DNA of 64,000 bases from the NCBI RefSeq assembly GCF_001275135.1, contig NZ_LFQU01000005.1, positions 1-64,000 on the forward strand, read 5' to 3'. The position numbers were made by a program, and so were the translations under genes. Source of the DNA: Xylanibacter rarus. Its GTDB lineage: Bacteria > Bacteroidota > Bacteroidia > Bacteroidales > Bacteroidaceae. Below, piece by piece: positions 9,503 through 18,597 of this stretch. Position 1 is the first letter of the stretch, and every line of letters starts with the position of its first letter. Below the pieces are notes generated by a model that did not search any database, was not told where the DNA came from, and was given only the letters and a program-made list of their open reading frames with translations.

Positions 9503-9510
9503 CAAATATA
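9503..9510 (-). promoter_or_regulatory. -7 box (TATATTTG on the minus strand) of the ART-NADAR pair
   Basis: CAAATATA on the plus strand reads TATATTTG on the coding strand, 45 bases before the chosen ATG. It supports the downstream start codon and an independent promoter for the pair. Confidence 0.5.
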
Positions 9511-9630
9511 TAAATTTTTCAGGCAATATAAAAACAGTCTATCTGAATGTTGGATATTTTAAATCCCAGAACTTTCATATGTTGTCCTCATGACGCACCA
9601 CAATACGCCATGAGGAAACAAACAACAATA

Positions 9631-9693
9631 ATAACCGGCAGAAGCAACATATAAATAAAGAACAAAAAACATTGTTGCTTACCAACCGGTTAT
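9631..9693. terminator. Hairpin downstream of the AAA+ gene
   Basis: ATAACCGG (9631-9638) pairs with CCGGTTAT (9686-9693), and inside it AGCAACA pairs with TGTTGCT. A second stem, CCTCATG (9586-9592) with CATGAGG (9609-9615), follows. Together they separate the AAA+ gene (stop at 9710) from the ART promoter. Confidence 0.5.
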
Positions 9694-9709
9694 GACACGA
9701 AGCAAAAAG

Positions 9710-11428
9710 CTAAAATCCTATTCTTACCTTATTTGATTTTCCTATAACCTCGTTTTTACAATATTCCTCAATCTTAGCAAGATTGACATTATCTTCGCCA
9801 TACAGGATTGAATCGACTACAGCTTTACGCGCCACATTTTCGATCTGACCTCCAGAGAACTGATACTTACCTGCAAGAAACGCAGCAGAACTGTCATCAA
9901 TAGTTGTCATTATAGTCTGCCATAATTTCTTTCTGGCCTTTTCTGTTGGCTTTGTAAACTCTATTTTATACAAGAAACGTCGTTCAAAAGCCTTGTCGAA
10001 ATTTTTAACAAGGTTAGTAGTAGCAATGAGTATGCCGTCGAAATTCTCCATTTCCTGAAGTATGATGTTCTGAATAGAATTTTCCATTTTGTCAACAGAG
10101 TTTTTTGCATTGTCAATTCGAGAACTGATAATGGCATCTGCTTCGTTGAAGAGCAAAATCGGAATACGCTCAGAACGCTTGCACATCTCTTTGTAATTGT
10201 CAAAAACAGCCTTTATGTTTTTTTCACTTTGCCCAACCCACATAGAGCGCATCCGTGAGATATTAATCTGCATAATCTCTCTCCCGGTACATCTGGCTAT
10301 CTGCTTGACGGCTTCAGTCTTTCCGGTTCCCGGCGCACCATAGAAAAGTATAGAAAATCCTCTGCTCATATTCTTCTCCTCAAGCCTTTGGCGAACAGTA
10401 TTCAGATTCTTATCACTAAGCAGTCCGCACAGTCTGTCATATTGCTCAGAAACGGTATTATCGAATATCATCTGCTTTTCATTAATCGCGTCAGGCTTCA
10501 ATATGTCCGTATGTTCGTCATTCACCTCGTCATAACATGCAATCTTTACGTTGTCAAGAAGAATTTTACGTGCCTTGTCGGTAAGCATGAACGTTCCGCG
10601 GTCTTTAAAGCCATTGCTCATTGAGAAATCTATCAGTCCAAGCTTCATCAGTTCATGACTTCCATTCTGCAATGCCCTTAACTGACGGGCGCGTACAGAC
10701 TCCTCGTCAAACAAATAAATAAAATTATCCAGCGCAACATTTTTTATGTTGCTGTTCATAAGACATCTTCCCATCTGTGACAACAAGAGGACAGATTCAT
10801 CCTCCAAGATTAGCTTACGGAGACCATCGACAAAACATATTTCTTTATTTTCATCATACAACTCGTTTATTTCAACAACAAGTTCTTCCGTGTCAATTTC
10901 TTCCATCTTGCGTAAACTGAGCAAATTATATACAAACGAAAACAGTTCATACAAATCAGAAGCCTTACGCGGTTTACATACATACGGCTCATTTGCCACC
11001 AAAGCGTCCATCACGCCGTCGTTTATCTTATAACCGTCAAACGGGCCATGTGCGCCGGATTTACGCAAGATACGTTTTTTCTCCAGTTCGTCAATCTCCT
11101 TCTGATAGCACAATATCTTCAGATTTTTACATTTAAGTTCACTTGCGATATCGGCAAGAGTTATGCACGGATCATTGCTGAAGTTAATATAAAGAGCCAT
11201 TAGCACAGTCTGCATACTGTTTAGTTTCTGACGTTCGGCAACATATTGAATATACCTTTGTGCTCTCTTTATTGACGCCGCACTTAACGACTCACCTGCA
11301 ACAATCTCCAATATTCTTTCAAGACAATTCATCATTGTCATATCTTTCTTTGGTATCGGCTTCAAGCGGGTTGACTTACCCTTGCTCTTTGATGCTAATT
11401 CGGTTTCTGAATTGTATGTATGTCTCAT
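9710..11428 (-). CDS. AAA+ ATPase with N-terminal helical/winged-helix region
   Basis: AAA+ ATPase, 572 residues from ATG 11428; a frame extension to 11503 lacks a better start. Walker A GAPGTGKT is at residues 364-371 and Walker B PILLFNEADA at about 423-432, with Asn in place of the usual Asp. Sensor-like ATTNLVKNFDKAFERRF and a C-terminal lid (FSGGQIENVARKAV) follow. The N-terminal 340 residues have no recognised domain beyond winged-helix-like pieces. The build resembles Bacteroidota Cdc48/SpoVK-type ATPases that remodel proteins. It sits on the same strand as the WG and SprT-like genes and the drm-like operon, so a role in the defence island is possible but unproven. Confidence 0.82.
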   Translation of the reverse strand: MRHTYNSETELASKSKGKSTRLKPIPKKDMTMMNCLERILEIVAGESLSAASIKRAQRYIQYVAERQKLNSMQTVLMALYINFSNDPCITLADIASELKCKNLKILCYQKEIDELEKKRILRKSGAHGPFDGYKINDGVMDALVANEPYVCKPRKASDLYELFSFVYNLLSLRKMEEIDTEELVVEINELYDENKEICFVDGLRKLILEDESVLLLSQMGRCLMNSNIKNVALDNFIYLFDEESVRARQLRALQNGSHELMKLGLIDFSMSNGFKDRGTFMLTDKARKILLDNVKIACYDEVNDEHTDILKPDAINEKQMIFDNTVSEQYDRLCGLLSDKNLNTVRQRLEEKNMSRGFSILFYGAPGTGKTEAVKQIARCTGREIMQINISRMRSMWVGQSEKNIKAVFDNYKEMCKRSERIPILLFNEADAIISSRIDNAKNSVDKMENSIQNIILQEMENFDGILIATTNLVKNFDKAFERRFLYKIEFTKPTEKARKKLWQTIMTTIDDSSAAFLAGKYQFSGGQIENVARKAVVDSILYGEDNVNLAKIEEYCKNEVIGKSNKVRIGF

Positions 11429-11515
11429 TTTCTCAATATTTTTTGTTTGTAAATAGTACCTGTATGTTTTTGCTGAAGAAGACACGAGAACATATCTTGA
11501 CAAGAAAAGATATGT

Positions 11516-11559
11516 AGATATAACGCCTTCGCACCGATGTATGCGAAAACGTTATATCT
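11516..11559 (-). terminator. Hairpin after the WG-repeat gene
   Basis: AGATATAACG (11516-11525) and CGTTATATCT (11550-11559) form a perfect 10-bp outer stem, with TCGCA/TGCGA pairing inside. It begins 11 bases past the WG gene stop, followed on the minus strand by an A/T-rich stretch. Confidence 0.55.
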
Positions 11560-11570
11560 TAATTTAATCT

Positions 11571-12263
11571 TTATACGGGATCACTCTGAACACCGAGCAA
11601 TAAGTGTTCGCTGTCTTCTGCATCATCGTAGACATTACCTTCCGTGTCTATATAGAATGTCTTTCCGTCACGGATAAATTTAATCGGCTCATCTATGTCG
11701 TCATGCTTTATGTCATCATATTCAGGACTTACATATACATCATTCTCAAAGGCATAAAGTCCTTTCTTATCATCTTTTCTAAACACAGCAAACTGATCTT
11801 CAAGTATCTGAATGTCATCATGCTCAACAGGAGCCACAATCTGTCCATTGGAATTTATCAAGCCCCAATAGTCGTCAGCCATTACAATAAAGCAGCCATA
11901 ATATATCAACGGCGCAATCTCATGATACTCGCATGGAGCAAGCATTTCTCCGGAGCCGTCTGATTTTACCATTCCGAAGTTGCCATGATTAATAACAATA
12001 TAAGGCATGTTTTTCACGAAATAGCAATATGTGAATGCTATTTTGTCAAACTTAGCCGGAACAAGAATTTCTCCCAATACATTTTTTACTCCTGCCTTAC
12101 CATCCTCATAGAAGATAACATCTGACCAGTCGAAACCGTTTTTGTATTTTTCTGCTTCAGCCAGTGCTTCGTCTCTCAATTTCTCGTCTGTCAGTTTATC
12201 AGCCTTAGCCAGCATGTTGTTATACACGCTCAGAATCTCCGATGTCGCTTTAATATTTTTCAT
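11571..12263 (-). CDS. WG-repeat-containing protein
   Basis: Protein of 230 residues built mostly of WG-type beta repeats: GKAGVKNVLGEILVPAKFDKI, HGNFGMVKSDGSGEMLAPCEYHEI, YWGLINSNGQIVAPVEHDDI and KKGLYAFENDVYVSPEYDDI, each about 40-45 residues. No signal peptide is seen, so it is probably cytoplasmic. WG repeats are presumed protein-binding. It stands between the SprT-like and AAA+ genes on the same strand, with its own hairpin after the stop. Its task is unknown; an adaptor for the ATPase is a guess from position only. Confidence 0.78.
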   Translation of the reverse strand: MKNIKATSEILSVYNNMLAKADKLTDEKLRDEALAEAEKYKNGFDWSDVIFYEDGKAGVKNVLGEILVPAKFDKIAFTYCYFVKNMPYIVINHGNFGMVKSDGSGEMLAPCEYHEIAPLIYYGCFIVMADDYWGLINSNGQIVAPVEHDDIQILEDQFAVFRKDDKKGLYAFENDVYVSPEYDDIKHDDIDEPIKFIRDGKTFYIDTEGNVYDDAEDSEHLLLGVQSDPV

Positions 12264-12353
12264 AACTTTTCGTTTTTATAGTTAATAATAATTTATAATC
12301 AATTTGTTTATTCTTTGTGTATGCCATTCTGTCATAACCTGATGATTACAACG

Positions 12354-12815
12354 TCATGCTTTCCGTTTTGAGAATAGTCTGGAAAAGAAAGATTCTTTCT
12401 GAATCATTTCCATGTTTGAGGTATCAGTATACTTATCTATATTCAGTCCATAAACAACATTCATGTATTTTGCAATGGTCCTGAATTCCTTACCATGACT
12501 CCACGTCGGGTTTACATTATTATAGTATAAGAAATAATGTATCATCTCGTGGGTCATTAGCGTCCGTAGTTGAGCATCTGTATATTTATACCTGTCGCTT
12601 ATCATGATACAGGCAGATAGAATTACGTCATTATAATAGTCACATGTAAAAGAACCTACAGGATCTTTCTTATGCATAAAATCCAGCTGAGGACACGGCA
12701 AAGTTCCACCGAAGAATCTGAAATTACATTCATCATACATGTCATACAGGTCAGGCAATGTCAGCACCTTTGCTGTTGCAGCCTTTGTCTTTGTAGTTTT
12801 TTGTCTATGTTTCAT
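12354..12815 (-). CDS. SprT-like zinc metalloprotease
   Basis: Short SprT-like (Spartan family) protein. LPDLYDMYDECNFRFFGGTLP opens the domain, and LMTHEMIHYFLYYNN carries the HExxH zinc site (HEMIH, about residues 91-95); the third ligand is probably the His in WSHGKEF. SprT/Spartan enzymes cleave proteins bound or cross-linked to DNA. The start is placed at ATG 12815 (MKHRQKTTKTK); the frame is open to a TTG at 12821. It lies on the same strand as the drm-like operon but is separated from drmB by 620 bases with a terminator-like hairpin, so it is probably its own unit. Confidence 0.85.
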   Translation of the reverse strand: MKHRQKTTKTKAATAKVLTLPDLYDMYDECNFRFFGGTLPCPQLDFMHKKDPVGSFTCDYYNDVILSACIMISDRYKYTDAQLRTLMTHEMIHYFLYYNNVNPTWSHGKEFRTIAKYMNVVYGLNIDKYTDTSNMEMIQKESFFSRLFSKRKA

Positions 12816-13396
12816 TGGCAATGCTTTTTAAGTTAAACATATTTATGTCAAAATAGGGGTGTTTCAAGTTTCAGTTTTTATTGTCGGATCTTTGTTGGCA
12901 CCATTTTCATCACCAGCAAAAAGTAAGCCAATAGTTTCTCATACTTGATTTTTGTGCTACTACAGACAACGTCCCTTAGAAATTATCTGCTTTTTCATTC
13001 TTTAATGCATATCCTGAGGTCAAAATGTCATCTGGTTTCCTATAGCATCCTATCGAAACATTTTCTCGTTTATTTTGTAAATATTGTTCCGACATATCTT
13101 GTTCGTTTTGTTTTCATATTGCAAATTATACGGCACTTATTTTTACTATCCAAAATAGGCTTAATAAATTTAACAACATTTTAAGATTTCTCAGCCAAAT
13201 TAAAATATGTTTACCATTTTCCAACTTATTATATGGAATATCTGTCATATATCATTTTTCTCGTTTTTCATGCAAATAACCGTATATCAACAATAAAATA
13301 TTTACATCAAATTTATTCTTTAAGCACCAATAAGTGCTTATATATTTTAGTTTATTTTTTAATTCATGGCATGCCATTTTGGCATAACTTATATAT
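12816..13396. other. AT-rich gap, no gene seen
   Basis: About 580 bases between the SprT-like start and the hairpin after drmB. No open frame with convincing coding character was found. One small perfect hairpin is present: TAAGCAC (13321-13327) with GTGCTTA (13334-13340). Confidence 0.5.
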
Positions 13397-13432
13397 AGGA
13401 CGGCCATAAGCTGAAACACCTATGGCCATCCT
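13397..13432 (-). terminator. Terminator-like hairpin of the drm-like operon
   Basis: On the minus strand AGGATGGCCATA and TATGGCCGTCCT pair over 12 positions with one G-U. The hairpin starts 14 bases after the drmB stop codon and is followed by an A/U-rich run. Confidence 0.6.
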
Positions 13433-13445
13433 CATATAATTTCAA

Positions 13446-15062
13446 TTATAAAACTAGTCCATTAGGACGAGGGTTAAACCATCTCTCAAGAAACAGCCTA
13501 CGGTTTAATTTTGCATTAAATTTAATACATGCAGTTTCAGGAAGATCCAAGCAAGCAAAACAATGCGCCTCATGCTCAGAACTGCAAATCGGATCGTTAG
13601 GACAATAACGTGCCCTCTCTGCCCCACGATTTATCAGGTCTATGATTTTTCCGTTTTGTGTAAGTGATATCAAACCGCCATAACTGCCCTCGCTTCCGGC
13701 TATAGTATATATCAAAAAGCCACCTTTAGAATTATCATTGTCTATATATATTTTTTCTTTTAACGATGTCAGTGGATAACCACATTGAAATTCCATTTCT
13801 TTCATGACTATATGACAAAAAGTATGTACAAAAGTCTCATAATCATCTGGCAGTATACTATTAAGATCTACTTCAAAAAGTACTCCTTCTCCATAAGATT
13901 CTACTGCAGGCATATATGTAGACATAATTGCTGCTTGCGAAGATCCATCGCCGAAAGGACGTTTTGACATAGCCGTTTCGCCTTGACTTTCTGCTTGTAG
14001 ACCTACATTATACCATTGCCTTGGTTCACCATATTTACCCATACGGGTATATGACAGCAGCACCGAAGTTTCTTTTAGCTTTTCTATAGCACTTATTCGA
14101 GAAATAAATGGCATTGTTAGTTCCGGCCTTCTTCTTACAACAAGATCGTCCTTCACAATCATATTTTCTTTAAAATTACCATCATTTGTCAGATACCTAA
14201 ATTCATGTAAATCTAATTCATCCGTATTTTGGGCATTGATGTTAGCACCAGCCTCCATTGGTATATAGAGAGAACGTACAATTTCAGGGAAATACAAACT
14301 TTGACTTCCTCTAACAACCATTTTATAAGCATTATCGTTATTTATTATATAATTTCGTTCAATTTGTGAAAGATATATCCTCCTATGAGTATCTGCATTC
14401 TCGATAAATAAGTTTTGAAGTCCGTCTCCATCTCCTCTCCGAGATCTATAGCGCAAATTTCTTGCTGCATTCATGATATTACCAACCTGCCATGCTCCGC
14501 CATTAGGATTATTCTCCCATAACCTATCGAAAGGCACATCCTCCATATCGCCAGAAAGAGATGCCATGACAAAACGAATTTGCTGTAAAGGATAACGACT
14601 TATTTTAATGGCATTAATTTGTCTACTACAAAAACAACATGCCGGTACATGTCTTCTGAATCTATTATCGTTAGGAAACGTATTATTCCAATGGAATTCC
14701 CATTCTAATAACTTATATAGACGTCTGCAATGTGGACAATAATACCATTCAGGAAAATACTTGGATGAAACAGTTGTTCCTACGTTTGCATTAGTAGCAG
14801 AATAAACAAAATTGCTTAAATCATTATCTGGTATAGGCACAAGCCTAATAACATTAGGATATCCATGTGCCTGAACATAACTAAGCAAACGGTTGTCCCT
14901 TATTTCCATAGGATTTTGGGTGACATTCACAAAACATTTCCATTGATCATATGGTAAAATTATAAGAGAACCATTTGTATTGGTTTCTATTATACTGCCT
15001 ACACCACCATAAGCAGAAATCAATTTATTTAATTGTATTTGTTCTAACTTTCTCATATTCAA
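13446..15062 (-). CDS. drmB: DrmB-like protein (DUF1998)
   Basis: DISARM component B. The 538 residues show the DUF1998 architecture: N-terminal QLNKLISAYGGVGSIIET, a zinc knuckle YYCPHCRRLYKLLEWEFHWNN followed by ACCFCSRQ (about 107-145), and a C-terminal cysteine cluster CSSEHEAHCFACLDLPETAC with NRRLFLERWF. DrmB acts together with the DrmA helicase and forms with it a DNA-binding complex in classical DISARM. Its ATG overlaps the drmA stop by 4 bases (ATGA). It is the last gene of the operon before a strong hairpin. Sequence and the pairing with DrmA agree, so the family assignment is firm; the exact system subtype is not. Confidence 0.82.
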   Translation of the reverse strand: MNMRKLEQIQLNKLISAYGGVGSIIETNTNGSLIILPYDQWKCFVNVTQNPMEIRDNRLLSYVQAHGYPNVIRLVPIPDNDLSNFVYSATNANVGTTVSSKYFPEWYYCPHCRRLYKLLEWEFHWNNTFPNDNRFRRHVPACCFCSRQINAIKISRYPLQQIRFVMASLSGDMEDVPFDRLWENNPNGGAWQVGNIMNAARNLRYRSRRGDGDGLQNLFIENADTHRRIYLSQIERNYIINNDNAYKMVVRGSQSLYFPEIVRSLYIPMEAGANINAQNTDELDLHEFRYLTNDGNFKENMIVKDDLVVRRRPELTMPFISRISAIEKLKETSVLLSYTRMGKYGEPRQWYNVGLQAESQGETAMSKRPFGDGSSQAAIMSTYMPAVESYGEGVLFEVDLNSILPDDYETFVHTFCHIVMKEMEFQCGYPLTSLKEKIYIDNDNSKGGFLIYTIAGSEGSYGGLISLTQNGKIIDLINRGAERARYCPNDPICSSEHEAHCFACLDLPETACIKFNAKLNRRLFLERWFNPRPNGLVL

Positions 15063-18000
15063 TAATTAACTTGTTGTATATTGATAAAAGCATCATTTGC
15101 TATATCCCTTAAAGATGTAGCACAATTAGCACCGACAGCAGCATTAGCTATTATATTAGATAAGCTTTGCCTCAATTCATCATCCATATTAAACCTATTA
15201 TTAAAAATAGCTTGTATCATAGCTTCAGCCAAATTACGTCCTCCCAAGCCTGGTCTATTCAATATATAATTTCTATAAATTATTATCATGTTATTCAAAA
15301 TATCATGCTTTATAGTTGAATACGTAAGTGGCGTTATGCTGAGCGGCTCAACTGATTTATAATAGGTTGCATGGAAAGACTTATAATTTTCAAAAAGAGA
15401 ATGTTCACGAATGCGCAGTGGGTTAAGAAGATTTATTACTAGTCCATAAGTATTTCTTGCAACACGGCTTGACGACTGCACATACTCAGAAGTAGAACGA
15501 GGCTGACCAACCATCACCATCTGATTCCATCTGGATATGTCAATGCCCACAGATATCATATTGGAAGCAAACACTAAATCATTTCCTGACGCCACATTCA
15601 GATGTCCGTTATCATTAACATTCAATCCGACACAAGATTCGGCCTCAGTCAAGAAGCCTTTTATACGGTTCGATTCTATGCGACTGGTAAACTCCAATAC
15701 CCTTTGGTCAAATCTGTTTTCTAACAAAGACAAAGACTTCGGTATCTGATAAAGATATTTATGAGCTCTGAAATTCTCAAAAACTTCTTGCGAAACACGA
15801 CTGCGAGAACGGCCGAGGTCCTTAAGACTGTTAAAGTATAATACAGTTGTCCAATAATTATCGAGTAACTGGAGAAGTTCGCCATCTTGATTACAAACAT
15901 TTATAACATCATCATCATTTGTCCAGTCAAGGCCTCTGTCTTCAATCTCTTTTTTAAAGACCTTAATCCTTGATAAAAGAAGAAAAGCAGTAAGACGTAT
16001 TTCTGCCATGTTTGAGCTTGAATTTCCTGACGGCATCATTCCTATATGACGACGCGTGGCACCGGGAACAATATGAGAAAAATAATTGTCATTGTAATTT
16101 AGTCCCTGAGGAGGGAATACAGCGACTTCGCGATTATACAAATTCGCGATCAAATTATTCGTATTACGAGTAGTTGCTGTAGAAGCAATAATCTTCGGTC
16201 TTCTGCCATTTCTTGATATTAACGCTTCAACAACAGATTCAAATAAACCTACAATAGACCCCAAAGCACCTACTAAAAGATGCAACTCATCTTGAATTAT
16301 CAAATCTGGTGCATCAATTCCGTTATCAGGATTTAGCAGACGTTGTGCATCGGGCCTGTTTAATTGAGCAAATTTATCAACTGTAGCAAACAGCAATGTC
16401 GGTTTTAGGTCATAAATATTTTCATCAATATAATATATTGGCAAGTGCTTACGATAAGAGCATCTTTGATTTATACACATCAGTGAGCCATTTCCTTGGC
16501 CATAACCATGATTCGAGCCATCAGGCAACACAAGCCTACTACCACACCAGGGACAATAGCTTACAGGGAATGGATTTTCGTCGCGGCGTGTAACAGGTTG
16601 AGTAAAAAATCTGCGATATGGATTCCTGTTTAGATCAGCGACATGATTTGGCGTAACACCTGATCCAACATATATACCAATTGAAATTTCTTGAGTACCA
16701 AGTCCAAGATTATGATCTTTTTGGCGCAAAAAATCAAGAGCACAAATTAAATATGAAGCTCTTTCAAACTGTTGGGACGTAAGCAAACGTAGAGTATAAC
16801 GCATAATTACAGACACACCGCTACCCTGTCCACGTCTACGTCTGTGTACTATTGTCAATGCTGTCAGAGCAAGATAAGCCTCGGTTTTACCACCACCAGT
16901 AGGAAACCATATCAAATCTACAACATCATTATGATATCTGTCATTTATTTCAAAAGTAGACTTGACATTCATAAGCAAAAAGGCCAACTGGAAAGGACGA
17001 TACTCCGGCTCAGGCATCTGAGCCGTATATTCTGCATTACGAAAATAATCTAATCTATCATAAATGTCAGGCTCGTTTGCATAGATATCTGCGTCACGGT
17101 TTTTTCTGAACAAAGGATGCCTTGCCACAACCATTTGAAGCAACATTGCGGTATTGGCTATCTTAAAACATTGAAGTGCTTCATTATTCTCAGTCAAATA
17201 ATCAATATTTTTTCCAAGCCTGGTGAGCAACTCTTTCTGTCTACTGAGAATTATTTTTGTAACATCCTGATACTGTTCCTCATTTCTTGCCGCTTCCACT
17301 TGAGCCTGCTGCCATGTACTATAACCTTCAACAAAATTTCTCAAGTAATCGATCATCTCATCATCATTCAGATTTGACCATATACTGACATTTCTCAAAG
17401 TACAAGCACTTCTTATATTATCGTTATTATATTCAGGTGCTATTTCATTAGAGAATTTTTCAACATCAACAGTAGGAGTAAATGTTGTGAACACTCTCTG
17501 ACCATCATTATCCCATCCTATAGCACAATTTACGCCTTTACCATAGTTGTGAACATTGCGATAGATAAATTCATTAATATTATTTTCTCTATCATCAATA
17601 TTTGTTATCGGCTCTACGTACGATTCTATTCTGCCTTCACCATTATGTGGAGTGACAACAATCTCAGGCTGATAAATTAAAGTATTCTGGCTTATAGATT
17701 TAACTAAGATCTTAACGAATTTCTTATCTCTGGCAGTAAATGTAGTCCAATACATTCTCATGTTTACGTCCAGATCTTCACTGCCGTTTTCGTTATCAAA
17801 ATTTAATGTTCCATGATAGTCATGGTGATATCTCTTGTAATGCTCACCCAAAAGAATATTAATCATACTGGCCTCTACAGGATATTCTGTATTTGGTATA
17901 CGCAATACATTTTGGGGTTCATGATTCTCCATAGCTTCTGACAATGATATAGTTCCATTCTCATCATCAATATTAAAACAATTAATGAATTCTTCAGGAA

Positions 18001-18586
18001 GGCCCTCCTCATTAAGCTGCTGTTGAAGAGCATTATTATTTCCAATATCTTCAATAGCCTGACGGATGGTTGCGCTAAAATGTCCTGTGCGGACTTTTAC
18101 TTCCCTGACAGATTCATTCCAGTTCAAATGGCTATAAGTTCCATAACTGATGCTGACATCAACATTATTTGTGTCATTAGATACACAAATAATCAAACCT
18201 ATATGAGACGACATTGGGTTATTACCCATATCCTGACTATTATTTTCAACGCTACCACCCAACAGTTTGCTCATACGGTCTTCTTGGTCAGTCATATCCA
18301 CATTATTTGGGATAGCATCCCCATCTGGCTGGTTATCATCATTGACGTCATTATTATTACCCTGTTCATTGTCTTGGTTACCATTCTGACCATTGCCCTG
18401 ATTACCATTCTGATTTCTGTTGTCAGGCAACAAGACACCTAACGAATAAGCCAAGCGTGGGCTTTCAGGTATAATTTCATTATGAGCATCCGGATCACAT
18501 ACAATTAAATCCTTGGCATAACCCGGACCGAGCATTTTAAGTTTTAATTCCTCTTCGATGAGGTTTCTTGCTTCTTGTTCAGTCAT
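15059..18586 (-). CDS. drmA: DrmA/YprA-type superfamily 2 helicase
   Basis: Large helicase (1175 residues) of the DISARM/Druantia group. The DrmA-type N terminus is clear: EEELKLKMLGPGYAKDLIV and ESPRLAYSLGVLLPDN. A remarkable Asn/Gly/Gln/Asp-rich linker follows (about residues 56-100). Walker A PTGGGKTEAY is at about residue 561, a Walker B variant DELH near 764, motif III ASTATTR, and motif VI in VQSSSRVARN near 1038, with VGIDISRW just before. Cysteine pairs (CPWCGSR, CINQRCSYRKH) near 690-725 suggest a zinc insert. In DISARM, DrmA with DrmB blocks incoming phage DNA. It lies 11 bases after the 737-residue gene and overlaps drmB. Confidence 0.85.
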   Translation of the reverse strand: MTEQEARNLIEEELKLKMLGPGYAKDLIVCDPDAHNEIIPESPRLAYSLGVLLPDNRNQNGNQGNGQNGNQDNEQGNNNDVNDDNQPDGDAIPNNVDMTDQEDRMSKLLGGSVENNSQDMGNNPMSSHIGLIICVSNDTNNVDVSISYGTYSHLNWNESVREVKVRTGHFSATIRQAIEDIGNNNALQQQLNEEGLPEEFINCFNIDDENGTISLSEAMENHEPQNVLRIPNTEYPVEASMINILLGEHYKRYHHDYHGTLNFDNENGSEDLDVNMRMYWTTFTARDKKFVKILVKSISQNTLIYQPEIVVTPHNGEGRIESYVEPITNIDDRENNINEFIYRNVHNYGKGVNCAIGWDNDGQRVFTTFTPTVDVEKFSNEIAPEYNNDNIRSACTLRNVSIWSNLNDDEMIDYLRNFVEGYSTWQQAQVEAARNEEQYQDVTKIILSRQKELLTRLGKNIDYLTENNEALQCFKIANTAMLLQMVVARHPLFRKNRDADIYANEPDIYDRLDYFRNAEYTAQMPEPEYRPFQLAFLLMNVKSTFEINDRYHNDVVDLIWFPTGGGKTEAYLALTALTIVHRRRRGQGSGVSVIMRYTLRLLTSQQFERASYLICALDFLRQKDHNLGLGTQEISIGIYVGSGVTPNHVADLNRNPYRRFFTQPVTRRDENPFPVSYCPWCGSRLVLPDGSNHGYGQGNGSLMCINQRCSYRKHLPIYYIDENIYDLKPTLLFATVDKFAQLNRPDAQRLLNPDNGIDAPDLIIQDELHLLVGALGSIVGLFESVVEALISRNGRRPKIIASTATTRNTNNLIANLYNREVAVFPPQGLNYNDNYFSHIVPGATRRHIGMMPSGNSSSNMAEIRLTAFLLLSRIKVFKKEIEDRGLDWTNDDDVINVCNQDGELLQLLDNYWTTVLYFNSLKDLGRSRSRVSQEVFENFRAHKYLYQIPKSLSLLENRFDQRVLEFTSRIESNRIKGFLTEAESCVGLNVNDNGHLNVASGNDLVFASNMISVGIDISRWNQMVMVGQPRSTSEYVQSSSRVARNTYGLVINLLNPLRIREHSLFENYKSFHATYYKSVEPLSITPLTYSTIKHDILNNMIIIYRNYILNRPGLGGRNLAEAMIQAIFNNRFNMDDELRQSLSNIIANAAVGANCATSLRDIANDAFINIQQVNY

Positions 18587-18597
18587 ATGCTTGTTCT

